Assembly: GCA_910577585.1 (NCBI GenBank)
Contig: CAJTNN010000013.1
Span: 3,923 to 67,922, forward strand
Length of the DNA: 64,000 bases
Reading direction: 5' to 3'
Origin: an uncultured Muribaculaceae bacterium
Lineage (GTDB): Bacteria > Bacteroidota > Bacteroidia > Bacteroidales > Muribaculaceae
Part shown: one piece after another, positions 1-8,914 of the stretch
How the letters are laid out: each line of letters begins with the position of its first letter
Numbering within the stretch: position 1 is the first letter of the stretch
Translations under genes and position numbers: made by a program
The notes under the pieces: model-generated
Told to the model about the DNA's origin: nothing
The model's input: the letters and a program-made list of their open reading frames with translations, nothing else
The model's database searches: none

Positions 1-999
1 GAGCCAGGCCTTCGACTTCTGGGTGAGTATGAGGCGAGCTACGGTGCTGCCGGGATTGACTTGATATAGATTGAGTTCGTTCTGGTCGCGGTTGACAATC
101 ATTGCCATAAGATTCTCACCCTTGCCGTCGAATTCAAGCGAGGGCACATAGTCGGTGGCACCTATCGGGAGGTCCATCTTCTTGATGACACGGTTGTTGA
201 CATCATAGGCATGCACACTGACCACAGAGTTAGGATATCCGGCCAGGGGATATTTGTAGGTGTATGTGGCGGGATAGAGGTCACCTTCAGGGTCCTCGTC
301 GCAATATGAGCGGTAATTGTCGAAGCTATATGCGGGCACCTCCGACTCATCAAAGCGGATGAAGGCCAGCCGACTGTCGTCGGCGCTCCAGCGCATGGTG
401 TTGAGCACTCCGAATTCCTCTTCGTAGCCCCAGTCGGGAGTGCCGTAGATTATGCGGTTAACCTCGCCGTCGGTGGTGACGGCCACATCTGTGCCATAGT
501 CAAGATTGGCGATATAGATGTTGTTGGCTCGCTGATAGGCCACCATTCGCCCGTCGTGAGATAGCACGGCCCCCTGCTGCTTGCCGGCATCCGACACACG
601 CTTGAGTGTGCGGCGCGCCACATCATATACGTAGTAGTCGGCTCGGAATGTGTGGCGATAAATCTGCTCGACATTGTTCCATAGAAGTATTTTCTTCTCG
701 TTGCCGCTGATGGCGTAGCCGTCAAATTCATCGATTTTCAGTTCGCCTGATATGGAGGCGGTGCTGAATAGTGTGGTCACGAGTTTGCCGGTCTTGTAAG
801 AATAGACCTCGATAGCCGATCCATCGTCAGAGATGCAGGCGTAAGTCTGACCATCGGCGAGCGGACGCATCTCTTTGACTGAGTTGGGGGCTGCGGTCTT
901 GATGTCGCAATAGTCGTCAAGTGTCAGCGGAGCGGCTTGCACCGACATCGCCGCGCCTGCAGCCATAAGGGCCGAAAGAATAATGGGGTGTCGTTTCAT
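1..999 (-). CDS. DPP IV-like S9 peptidase, N-terminal part
   Basis: The gene is cut by the window edge; 333 codons of the N-terminal part are visible, starting at the ATG complementary to 997-999. A signal peptide (about residues 1-22, ending near VQA) is followed by a propeller-type region. DWGYEEEF at residues 189-196 carries the double Glu that in dipeptidyl peptidase IV binds the free N-terminus of the substrate, and the following RWSADDSRLAFIRFDES stretch is typical of Bacteroidales DPP IV. The catalytic Ser-Asp-His domain would lie to the left, outside the window. The likely role is periplasmic removal of Xaa-Pro or Xaa-Ala dipeptides from peptides. The family is clear; the exact specificity is inferred. 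Confidence 0.85.
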   Translation of the reverse strand, partial: MKRHPIILSALMAAGAAMSVQAAPLTLDDYCDIKTAAPNSVKEMRPLADGQTYACISDDGSAIEVYSYKTGKLVTTLFSTASISGELKIDEFDGYAISGNEKKILLWNNVEQIYRHTFRADYYVYDVARRTLKRVSDAGKQQGAVLSHDGRMVAYQRANNIYIANLDYGTDVAVTTDGEVNRIIYGTPDWGYEEEFGVLNTMRWSADDSRLAFIRFDESEVPAYSFDNYRSYCDEDPEGDLYPATYTYKYPLAGYPNSVVSVHAYDVNNRVIKKMDLPIGATDYVPSLEFDGKGENLMAMIVNRDQNELNLYQVNPGSTVARLILTQKSKAWL

Positions 1000-1100
1000 T
1001 TGGGTAGTTAGAATTAAGTAAGTTGCGCAAACTTGAAAAAGTCCAGCAACATTCAAGTGCTTATAAATTATAATATAAGGGATACCTAAATAATGATATA

Positions 1101-1152
1101 AGGGATACCGCCCGACCATCGCCTCTTAGGCTGCCTTCGATGCGGTATCCCT
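1101..1152 (-). terminator. Hairpin after proS
   Basis: An 11-bp perfect inverted repeat (1101-1111 AGGGATACCGC with 1142-1152) encloses a 30-nt loop just downstream of the proS stop. A second AGGGATACC copy lies near 1078-1086. There is no clean T-run, so it may be a 3' processing or REP-like hairpin rather than an intrinsic terminator. Confidence 0.5.
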
Positions 1153-1185
1153 CATTATGACTGTTATCGTGGATTAATCAATGCA

Positions 1186-2667
1186 TTAGTATGAGCGGGC
1201 GAAGATCACGCGGCGTGCAGAGGGCTTGCCGGTCACCATACACTTGCCGGGAGTGGTGTCTCCCTCGAGGGGTATGCAGCGGATTGTGGCTTTTGTCTCG
1301 GCCTTGATCTTCTCTTCGGTCTCGGGTGTGCCATCCCAGTGAGCGAGGATGAAGCCACCCTTCTCAATCTGCTCCTTGAACTCTTCGTAGGTGTCAACCG
1401 TATAGGTCATGCTGTCGCGATATGCTTTGGCTTTGTTGAAGAGGTTGGTCTGGATATCCTCAAGGAGCCCGGCGATGTGGTCGGCGATGCCCTCGAAACC
1501 AATAGTCTCTTTCTCGAGAGTGTCGCGGCGCATGAGCTCGACGGTGCCGTTCTCAAGGTCGCGCTGGCCGATAGCCAGGCGCACCGGCACACCCTTGAGC
1601 TCATAGTCGGCAAACTTGAAGCCGGGGCGCTTGTTGTCGGCGTCGTCATATTTGACGCTTATACCCTTCGCACGCAGCTCGGCCAGCAGCGGCTCAACCT
1701 TTTCGGAGATGGCTTTGAGACCTTCGGCATCCTTGTAGATGGGTACAATCACGACCTGTATCGGTGCGAGGTGCGGAGGAAGCACAAGTCCGTTGTCGTC
1801 AGAGTGAGTCATGATGAGCGCACCCATCAGGCGTGTCGACACGCCCCATGAGTTGGCCCACACGAGCTCGGGCTTGTTCTCTTTGTTGACGAAAGTCACA
1901 TCGAATGCCTTGGCGAAGTTCTGGCCGAGGTTATGAGATGTGCCGCTCTGCAGGGCCTTGCCATCCTGCATCATTGCCTCGATGGTGTAGGTATTGAGTG
2001 CGCCGGCAAAGCGTTCTGACTCAGATTTCACACCCTGAATCACAGGCATGGCCATATACTTCTCGGCAAAATCTGCATAGAGATTGATCATCTGCACTGT
2101 GCGGGCCTCCGACTCTTCAGCTGTGGCGTGAGCGCAGTGTCCCTCCTGCCAAAGGAATTCGGCGGTGCGCAGGAACATGCGTGTGCGCATCTCCCAGCGC
2201 ATCACGTTAGCCCACTGATTGACGAGCAGGGGCAGATCGCGCCATGAGTGGATCCAGTTCTTGTAGGTGCCCCAGATGATTGTCTCTGAGGTGGGGCGCA
2301 CGATAAGCTCCTCTTCGAGCTTGGCGGCGGGGTCGACCACCACGCCGGTGCCGTCGGGGTCATTCTTCAGACGGTAGTGAGTCACTACGGCACACTCCTT
2401 GGCGAAGCCCTCTACATGCTCGGCCTCGCGGCAGAGGAAAGACTTCGGAATCAGGAGGGGGAAGTAGGCATTCTGTACGCCTGTCTCCTTAAACATCTTG
2501 TCGAGCGTCTGCTGCATCTTCTCCCAGATGGCATAGCCATAGGGTTTGATCACCATGCAGCCTCTCACTGCTGACTGCTCGGCCAGGTCGGCCTTGACAA
2601 CAAGTTCGTTATACCACTGTGAATAATTCTCTGAGCGTTTGGTCAGATTCTTTAATTCTTTTGCCAT
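1186..2667 (-). CDS. proS: Prolyl-tRNA synthetase
   Basis: This cytoplasmic class II synthetase charges tRNA-Pro. The 493-aa protein has the short archaeal/eukaryote-like ProRS architecture, with no large editing insertion between motifs 2 and 3. RPTSE (residues 124-128) and the motif 2 region RWEMRTRMFLRTAEFLWQEG (about 158-177) are visible, and an anticodon-binding domain follows from about residue 300. The chain ends in RSY; a terminal Tyr is characteristic of this ProRS type. The start MAKELKNLTKR fits the family. The gene is monocistronic by appearance, with a hairpin after the stop. Confidence 0.96.
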   Translation of the reverse strand: MAKELKNLTKRSENYSQWYNELVVKADLAEQSAVRGCMVIKPYGYAIWEKMQQTLDKMFKETGVQNAYFPLLIPKSFLCREAEHVEGFAKECAVVTHYRLKNDPDGTGVVVDPAAKLEEELIVRPTSETIIWGTYKNWIHSWRDLPLLVNQWANVMRWEMRTRMFLRTAEFLWQEGHCAHATAEESEARTVQMINLYADFAEKYMAMPVIQGVKSESERFAGALNTYTIEAMMQDGKALQSGTSHNLGQNFAKAFDVTFVNKENKPELVWANSWGVSTRLMGALIMTHSDDNGLVLPPHLAPIQVVIVPIYKDAEGLKAISEKVEPLLAELRAKGISVKYDDADNKRPGFKFADYELKGVPVRLAIGQRDLENGTVELMRRDTLEKETIGFEGIADHIAGLLEDIQTNLFNKAKAYRDSMTYTVDTYEEFKEQIEKGGFILAHWDGTPETEEKIKAETKATIRCIPLEGDTTPGKCMVTGKPSARRVIFARSY

Positions 2668-2783
2668 GTTCTTGTATTACCGGGGCTGACTGCCAGCTGA
2701 CCGGATATTTGAGATTTAGCTTTGGATTCTACGGTTAGTTCTACTTAAGTCGCCTCGGCGGCGCGCTACTTAGAAACAGTTTC

Positions 2784-3251
2784 TTAGCGCAGGCGGTCGA
2801 CCGATGCGAGAAGCCGATGGTCGGCGCGGATGCGCTGGAAGGCCATGATTACGGCGATAAGCGCGATGAAGGGGGCGCACACAAGCGATGACCACTCTAC
2901 ATTCGCACCATCGAATGATGAATAGGCGATGCCGGCCGATACAATAATCACACATGCCAGCATCAGCATAGTCAGCAGGCAGAGATTCTTCTGCAGACGA
3001 TACTGCTTATAGCAGAAAATGGCTATCAGGGGCAGAAGCGCCGACAGAATCGCCACAGCGAAGAGATACCATGTGGAGATACATCCCGGAGTCTCGCCCC
3101 CGGTGCTGACACCCTCAGGGCATAGCCCGAGTGCCGTGAAGTTGAAGGTGAAATCGTGCGCCTGCACCTGGCCGAGCGACATGAATGAGAAGACTCCCAT
3201 CACTATAGCGGCGATAAGCAGAAACAACGATTGCCAACGTTGGATTTGCAT
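2784..3251 (-). CDS. DUF4293 membrane protein
   Basis: This 155-aa integral membrane protein belongs to DUF4293, a family essentially limited to Bacteroidetes and of unknown function. The N-terminus MQIQRWQSLFLLIAAIVMG is the usual family start. Four hydrophobic segments are visible (about residues 8-26, 60-80, 92-112 and 120-138), with a loop containing two Cys after the first. A minus-strand -7 element (3405-3412) lies about 150 bases upstream. The divergent neighbour is a large TPR protein. Confidence 0.85.
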   Translation of the reverse strand: MQIQRWQSLFLLIAAIVMGVFSFMSLGQVQAHDFTFNFTALGLCPEGVSTGGETPGCISTWYLFAVAILSALLPLIAIFCYKQYRLQKNLCLLTMLMLACVIIVSAGIAYSSFDGANVEWSSLVCAPFIALIAVIMAFQRIRADHRLLASVDRLR

Positions 3252-3404
3252 AGTAGATATTTGATTTTAGTTTTTTCTGTTGTTGAAGTTGTTTAAACTT
3301 CGCTATCTGTCTGCAGGCCTCGTGCTGCCGACATCTCTCTTGGCGATACATCACCAGGATGACTGATGATGCCATGATGTGGCTCTTCACGGGCGTTCAA
3401 CATG

Positions 3405-3412
3405 CAAATTTA
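3405..3412 (-). promoter_or_regulatory. -7 element for DUF4293 gene
   Basis: CAAATTTA on the plus strand reads TAAATTTG on the minus strand and matches the Bacteroidetes TAnnTTTG element. No good -33 TTTG is at the expected distance. Confidence 0.5.
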
Positions 3413-3454
3413 CAAATTTTATGCCAATTCCCGCTCTTCGGCATGTAATATTTT

Positions 3455-3482
3455 TTTGGCTAAATATTTGTTAGTATATTTG
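3455..3482 (+). promoter_or_regulatory. Putative promoter of the TPR gene
   Basis: TATATTTG at 3475-3482 matches TAnnTTTG. A TTTG at 3455-3458 is slightly close (16-base spacer). It would give a leader of about 120 nt before the start at 3609, with no Shine-Dalgarno sequence. Confidence 0.5.
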
Positions 3483-3608
3483 TAGGGCCTATTCCGGCCC
3501 TCTCCCGGCTGGACTCTCCCCTATCTTGCGCCTATCGTGTGCAAGATATCCGGGGCACTGTCAGGAGTGAACCGACCGGAATGCAGCCTCTCTAACGTTT
3601 AATTACCT

Positions 3609-5978
3609 ATGAATTATCAAAACCAGATGAATCCCTATATCCAGCAGGCATTGACACTGCTGACCAGAAATTATCTGCTTGATGTGATAAGCCTGCTGCG
3701 CCAGTATGCCATATCGAAGCGCAAATCTTCGGCCATGGATACTCTCGACAGTATCGAACAGAGCTACCGCTTTCTGCTGAAATATCTCACCGAGGGGGTA
3801 GCCGACCCGGGGCGCGAACGCATGTATGCCGACCTGCGCTACCGGCTCTATGCCCTGATATGTCAGTTGCAGACCGACGAGGTGATCGATGATTCGAATG
3901 ATGTGTATTACGCGACTCTGCGCAATGTGAGATTCTCGCACACCACATTCGCCGATGCGCTGGGGCGCTACCTGAGCGCTGATGCCACACTCCAGCTCGT
4001 GGAACTGCGAGATGCCGCAGGTGAGACCTCGGCCGATGCAAAGGGTATTCTTGATGAGAAGAACCGTGCGCTTAAGGATATCTTCTCAGTGGTGATGTCG
4101 CTTCCGGTGGGGGCCACGGCTGAGCTTGAGGCAATCGTGAATGTGGCGGCTAACGCCGACATGGCGTTCGGCCTGCGCGCGCTGATAACCTCAGCTCTCA
4201 CTCTGGGAGCGTTGCACACGTATGATTCCCATAAGTTGCTTGCGCTGCTCGAGATCGACCAGAAGTGCGGCAATCCACGGCTGCGCGCCAGGGCGCTGAC
4301 GGGAATACTGCTGCTTCTGAACCGCTACAGCTCCTTCATGCAACCTGACTATACACTCGACTCGCGCTTCGAGTCATGGAGCGATGACCTCACCAATTAT
4401 CCGCGTCTGCGCGAAGTGGTCTATGCCTTGGTGAGAGCGCGTGGCAGTTCTCGCCTTATGCAGAAAATCGAGAAGGAGATAATGCCCGGAATCACAGGAT
4501 TGGGAAAGGATTTCTTTGCCAATCTGAAGAATGAGAAGGGTGAGATAAATCTTGATGATCTGGCTGAGAATCCTGAATGGGAGAAAATCATGCGCGAGTC
4601 TGGTCTCGACAAGAAACTGCGCAAACTGCATGACATGCATAATAATGGGGCCGACATGATGATTTCTATCTTCAATCAGATGGCCAACCATTATTTCTTC
4701 AAGGATGCCGATTCCTGGTTCAGATGTTTCGAGGAGTGGGATGGCGCCCGATTGGGTCTGAACGAGAAACTGACCTCGATGATCACATCAATGCCTCCTT
4801 TCATGCCTGTCTGTGACACCGATAAATATGCGATGGCGCTTAACCTGTCGCGCATACCGGCAGGCGCCCGCGACATGATGAACCAGGCTCTTACGGCCCA
4901 GCAATCGGAGGCTTCTGAAGAGATGAAGGAGATGATGCTGCATACGTCGCAACCTGAGTTCGCGCTCGAGGCAATGAATTATGCGCGTATGCTCTACCGT
5001 TTCTTCACCTATTTCCGATTCCGCTCTAATTTTGAGAATCCGTTTGACAAGGGCATAAAGTTCTCTTTCCTGCCTTATGTGGGTGAGCTTATCAATGAGG
5101 ATGAGATTCTGCACAATGTGGGTGAGACCTATTTCCACCAGGGATTCTATACCGATGCTGCCTCAATCTATAAGCAGCTGCTGGAGAAGGGTGCCGAGAA
5201 TGCAGCGATGCTTAATCAGAAGATCGGTTATTGCTATGAGAAGTCTGAGCTCTTCAGCATGGCTCTGGATTATTACAAGCGTGCGGCTCTGCTCTCGAAG
5301 GGGCACTCTACCGACCGTTGGATTCTGGAACGCCTCTACCGTATGGCAGAGAAGGTGGACGACCGCGATGCGATGCGCGAGGCGCTCGATGAACTTGTGA
5401 GCCTTGATGCTGATAATATGAATTATCTGAAGGGATGGCTGAAGCTGACCCTTAAGAATGGATCGGGCTCTGAAGTTGATGGCGAGATGTCGGATCTTGT
5501 GGAGAAGCGCATTTCGAAACTTCTCTATTTCCTGCCCGACGACCATGAGGCGCAACGCGTTGCGGCCGAGGCTGCATGGCTGAAGTCGGACTACGCGAAG
5601 GTTATATCAGTAATGTCGGCACGCCGCGGCGATATCGAGATGTACCTTGCCGCTAACTCTCTTGGTGCGGGTGCTGATTCGAAATCCGAAGAGGATGTGG
5701 GCGATGATGCAGCCTCCTCCGGCAATGCAGCCGCTGCGAAGGCGGCACAGGCAACTGAGATGTCGGCCGACCTGCTGCTGATTGCCTCGGCACATGCGGC
5801 CCGCGATGAGTATGCCGAGGCTATCGAGGCGCTGCGTCTGCTGCGCCATTTCAACACCACACTGCATGTGGATGACACTGCCGCCCAACTCGTCGAGCTA
5901 TGGCGCAGCTCCGACACACTGAAGCAACATCAGACCATGATTCCGATGTTGATAGAGGCAGCCCTGCTGCCCGGCTAA
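3609..5978 (+). CDS. TPR-containing protein of unknown role
   Basis: The 789-aa protein has no signal peptide or membrane segment and should be cytoplasmic. Most of it is helical. Two tetratricopeptide-like repeats are visible around residues 500-570 (GETYFHQGFYTDAASIYKQL, then IGYCYEKSELFSMALDYYKR), suggesting a protein-interaction scaffold. An Ala/Ser/Glu-rich low-complexity linker lies near residues 695-725, and another helical pair follows. I recognise it as a conserved Bacteroidales type but cannot assign a partner or process. It stands alone, with its own upstream promoter and a strong hairpin after the stop. Confidence 0.75.
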   Translation: MNYQNQMNPYIQQALTLLTRNYLLDVISLLRQYAISKRKSSAMDTLDSIEQSYRFLLKYLTEGVADPGRERMYADLRYRLYALICQLQTDEVIDDSNDVYYATLRNVRFSHTTFADALGRYLSADATLQLVELRDAAGETSADAKGILDEKNRALKDIFSVVMSLPVGATAELEAIVNVAANADMAFGLRALITSALTLGALHTYDSHKLLALLEIDQKCGNPRLRARALTGILLLLNRYSSFMQPDYTLDSRFESWSDDLTNYPRLREVVYALVRARGSSRLMQKIEKEIMPGITGLGKDFFANLKNEKGEINLDDLAENPEWEKIMRESGLDKKLRKLHDMHNNGADMMISIFNQMANHYFFKDADSWFRCFEEWDGARLGLNEKLTSMITSMPPFMPVCDTDKYAMALNLSRIPAGARDMMNQALTAQQSEASEEMKEMMLHTSQPEFALEAMNYARMLYRFFTYFRFRSNFENPFDKGIKFSFLPYVGELINEDEILHNVGETYFHQGFYTDAASIYKQLLEKGAENAAMLNQKIGYCYEKSELFSMALDYYKRAALLSKGHSTDRWILERLYRMAEKVDDRDAMREALDELVSLDADNMNYLKGWLKLTLKNGSGSEVDGEMSDLVEKRISKLLYFLPDDHEAQRVAAEAAWLKSDYAKVISVMSARRGDIEMYLAANSLGAGADSKSEEDVGDDAASSGNAAAAKAAQATEMSADLLLIASAHAARDEYAEAIEALRLLRHFNTTLHVDDTAAQLVELWRSSDTLKQHQTMIPMLIEAALLPG

Positions 5979-5984
5979 TGTTAT

Positions 5985-6022
5985 TTGACGCTCCACCGCC
6001 AAAGTCTGTGGTGGAGCGTCAA
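5985..6022. terminator. Bidirectional hairpin between TPR gene and dnaA
   Basis: A perfect 13-bp stem (5985-5997 with 6010-6022, TTGACGCTCCACC arm) and a 12-nt loop sit directly after the TPR gene stop, between convergent genes. No long T-run follows on either strand. Confidence 0.6.
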
Positions 6023-6084
6023 TATATGATTGGAGCCACGGGGTAAAACCCGCGATTCAAAGAAGCTTGAATCAAGAGAAAAGT

Positions 6085-6126
6085 GAAGCCTCCCGGCTGC
6101 CTGCATTGTCAGGCGAGGGAGGCTTC
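6085..6126 (-). terminator. dnaA terminator hairpin
   Basis: A 10-bp outer stem (6085-6094 with 6117-6126, GAAGCCTCCC) contains an inner GCCTG/CAGGC stem (6099-6103, 6110-6114). It overlaps the dnaA stop codon, and the minus strand continues with a short T-run (CACTTTTCTC). Confidence 0.65.
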
Positions 6127-7515
6127 TATGGTTTCTACCGCTTTTGAGATATCGGTCATAAGTGGCAACCGCTCTTTGATGGCGGATATGCCGTGTAGCA
6201 CTGTGCCATGCTGGCGGTTGAGCTTACGCCCTATGGCGGTACTGGATAGTCCGGTGAGCTTGTGAGTCAGATACATCAGCACCTGTCGGGCGTCGTTGAT
6301 GTCGCGCATCCGGTTCTTGGAGAAGAGGGCATCCGGATTGAGATTGTAGTATTCTGCCGTGGCCTCTACGATCATCTCGAAGTTCACCGGCTTGCGCTCG
6401 GGGAGGTTGATGGTGTTCTTCATCACCTCGCGGGCCAGCTCAAGTGTGATCGGTGCGTTGAGGGTAATGCTGCGGTTGAGTATCCCCATCACCACACCCT
6501 CTATCTCTCGCACTGACGAGATGGCATTGTCAGCGATATAGTCGAGCACCTCGTCGGGGAAGTCGAGACCATTCTTCAGTGCCTTCGATGCGAGAATCTT
6601 CTTACGCAAGTCGGCATCCGGACGCGGCAGACGCTCTGTCAGACCCCATTTGAATCGGTCGATAAGTCGGTCGGCTATTCCGTCGAGTTCCATCGGCGGA
6701 CGGTCGCAAGTGAACACGAGCTGCTTGCCATTCTGATGCAGGTGATTGAAAATCGGGAAGAGGGTCTCGGAGGTCTTCACCTTTCCGGCTATCTCCTGAA
6801 GGTCGTCGAGCAACAGCACATCCATCTGCATGAACCAGTTGATGAACTGGGGCACAGTCTTCTTTATGACGGCCTGAGTGTATAGATGCTGGAATTGGCG
6901 CAGCGTGGTGTAGAGCACCTTCGCATTGGGGTTCTCCTCCTTGACACGCACTCCGATTGCCTGGATAAGATGAGTCTTCCCTATGCCGACATCACCATAA
7001 AGGAAGAATGGATTGAAGTCGTTGTTGCGGGGCTTGCTGGCAATGTTGCGCGCGATAGTGACAGCCAGGATATTGGAGTGTCCTGTGCAGTAATTTTCAA
7101 ATGTATATTTGGGATTGAGCTGAGAGTCGATGTTGCCTGAGCGCCCCTGGCGCACCACGGCGTTGGGGTCGGCGGGGGCTTCGGTCGATCTCTCGAGTTT
7201 GCTTGAGAGTGCCGGGCTCGGACGCGATTCGCCGAGAATCACCTTCGACGATGAACTTGCGGCAAGCAGCTGCACCTCGTAATAGATTTGCAACGGGCGC
7301 CCGAAGACACGCTTGAAGGCTGCATGAAGCAGATTGATGTAATCTGACTCATACCGCTCTACAAAGAAGTTTGAGGGCACCTTGAGAGTGATGCTGTCCT
7401 GGTCCAGCTTGATAGCAGACGTTTTGGCAAACCACGTCTGATAACGCACTTCGCCAATATTGTCAAGTATGAATTGACAGCATCGCTGCCATGATTGCTG
7501 GAGGTCCTGGTCCAT
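6109..7515 (-). CDS. dnaA: Chromosomal replication initiator DnaA
   Basis: DnaA binds DnaA boxes at oriC and opens the duplex. The 468-aa protein starting at MDQDLQQSWQRC has domain I (about 1-80), a linker, an AAA+ domain with Walker A GDVGIGKTH (about 190) and Walker B LLLDDLQ, and a C-terminal helix-turn-helix. An upstream in-frame ATG at 7590 would add 25 Pro/Glu-rich residues unlike the family, so 7515 is preferred. The box-recognition motif reads RQHGTV where E. coli has RDHTTV (see findings). dnaN and recF are not adjacent. A terminator of the preceding gene separates the two. Confidence 0.95.
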   Translation of the reverse strand: MDQDLQQSWQRCCQFILDNIGEVRYQTWFAKTSAIKLDQDSITLKVPSNFFVERYESDYINLLHAAFKRVFGRPLQIYYEVQLLAASSSSKVILGESRPSPALSSKLERSTEAPADPNAVVRQGRSGNIDSQLNPKYTFENYCTGHSNILAVTIARNIASKPRNNDFNPFFLYGDVGIGKTHLIQAIGVRVKEENPNAKVLYTTLRQFQHLYTQAVIKKTVPQFINWFMQMDVLLLDDLQEIAGKVKTSETLFPIFNHLHQNGKQLVFTCDRPPMELDGIADRLIDRFKWGLTERLPRPDADLRKKILASKALKNGLDFPDEVLDYIADNAISSVREIEGVVMGILNRSITLNAPITLELAREVMKNTINLPERKPVNFEMIVEATAEYYNLNPDALFSKNRMRDINDARQVLMYLTHKLTGLSSTAIGRKLNRQHGTVLHGISAIKERLPLMTDISKAVETIEASLA

Positions 7516-7699
7516 TTTTCGTTCTCTCTCTATTGAGCTTTCCGGCGGAGCATCCTCCCTTCCCGAGGGGGTTGGCGAAGCGGGAAACAATCTTCTGTCA
7601 AGGGGGCGTGCTATTGATGTCAGGCGTAAGGAAAAAGCGCTTGATTACCGTAGGGGCATCCCTTTCACGCTGCAAAATAACACATAAAAAACTGAAAAA

Positions 7700-7725
7700 A
7701 AAAGTGCAAAATAATTTGCACTTTT
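7700..7725 (-). terminator. Intrinsic terminator of the MCE gene
   Basis: A perfect 11-bp stem (7700-7710 with 7715-7725, AAAAGTGCAAA arm) has a 4-nt loop ATAA. On the minus strand it is followed by a run of Ts. It lies after the MlaD-like gene and before dnaA. Confidence 0.85.
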
Positions 7726-7803
7726 CCTTTTTTCTTTAAGTGGCTATTACCACGAATTTTACCCGAGGGGGCTCGAAATATTTTTTTTCGATGATGTCTG
7801 AAC

Positions 7804-8712
7804 TTAAAGAAGTTTTATCGAGATGTAGCGCTTCGGGTTGCGCTTAATGTCTACTATGAGGGAGTCGATGTCGGCGGTCACACGGTTGAGCTGATTGTAG
7901 AGCTGGGGGTCGGTGGTGAGGCGGCCGAGCGTAGAGTTGGGATTGTTGAGCTGCGTCGAGAAGTTCTCGAGGTTGGCCGTGAGGCGCTCTACATTCTGCA
8001 TCGTGGGCTGAAGGGGGAGCTGGCGCAGGTCGGCCGAGAGGGCTGCGAGATTACCGGTGATGGAGTCGAGCTGCACACTGGCGTGTCCGGCGCTGCGCAT
8101 GATGACGGGGATGTTGCTATTGAGTCCGCTCATGGTGGAGTTGAGGCTTTCGCTGGCGCCGTAGATGTTGCCGGTGATGCCGTCAAGACGCTGGATCGAC
8201 TGGGCAAGCGCGGGGTCGGCCACAAGGCGGTTGAGGTTGGCAAGAAGTGAGTCTACACGCGGCAGGATGCTGTTGATGGCGGGGAGCATGTCGTTCTGCA
8301 CAGTGCCCATCAGGTCGGGGGCAGTGGCGGCGGGGAGTGTCGAACCGACTGCCACCGGTGCACCGGTGCCAAGGCTAAGGTTGACCACGGCGCCGCTGAG
8401 CAGTGTCTGGTCAAGACGGGCGGTAGTGCCTTCGGGCACTTTAAGCGAGCGGTTGAGGGCAAGTGTCACCTTCACTTTGCCGGGGTTGGCATAGTCGAGC
8501 TGCACATCGCGCACCTGACCGACTTTATAACCGTTGATCATCACCGGTGCCGACTTCTCAAGTCCGGCCACATTCTCATAGTATACCTCATAGAAGTTTG
8601 TGGGCTTGAAGAGGTTGATACCCTTGAGATAATCAATCATCACGATTAGAATCAGTATTGCCAGTATCACCGACAGTCCGATCACGAATTCTTTGCCAAA
8701 TCTCTTTTTCAT
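7804..8712 (-). CDS. MlaD/MCE-domain lipid-transport protein
   Basis: MCE proteins bind lipids in the periplasm and pair with an MlaE/MlaF ABC transporter to move phospholipids between membranes. The 302-aa protein has one N-terminal membrane anchor (about residues 8-27) and an MCE domain (about 38-118, with ENVAGLEKSAPVMINGYKVG and LLSGAVVNLSLG). A long helical region rich in Asn, Leu and Ser runs to the end. The matching permease and ATPase are not adjacent; mlaE/mlaF-type genes lie at 38.8-40.4 kb. Whether they work together is inference. Confidence 0.88.
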   Translation of the reverse strand: MKKRFGKEFVIGLSVILAILILIVMIDYLKGINLFKPTNFYEVYYENVAGLEKSAPVMINGYKVGQVRDVQLDYANPGKVKVTLALNRSLKVPEGTTARLDQTLLSGAVVNLSLGTGAPVAVGSTLPAATAPDLMGTVQNDMLPAINSILPRVDSLLANLNRLVADPALAQSIQRLDGITGNIYGASESLNSTMSGLNSNIPVIMRSAGHASVQLDSITGNLAALSADLRQLPLQPTMQNVERLTANLENFSTQLNNPNSTLGRLTTDPQLYNQLNRVTADIDSLIVDIKRNPKRYISIKLL

Positions 8713-8914
8713 ATCTATTTCGATAGTAAGCGGAGCGTTGCTGCTGGCTGCAGCGGAGTCAGACTCTTTACATGGCCAGATTGCTTCCGCTTTGGTTCTG
8801 TAATTATTTTCAGTAGTGTTTAATTAAATCAGCAGGGTCTAATAAAAGTTGAGGCGCATCGCGCAGTCTGAGGATTACACCGCCGACAGGGCCTCAATCG
8901 GAGCGAGCCTTGGG

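Noticed and set aside
1339..1851. 170-codon frame antisense to proS
   Set aside because: Shadow of the proS reading frame; no family resemblance and no promoter.
7516..7803. Possible replication origin beside dnaA
   Set aside because: I found no cluster of DnaA-box-like 9-mers; the AT-rich stretch is explained by a terminator hairpin.
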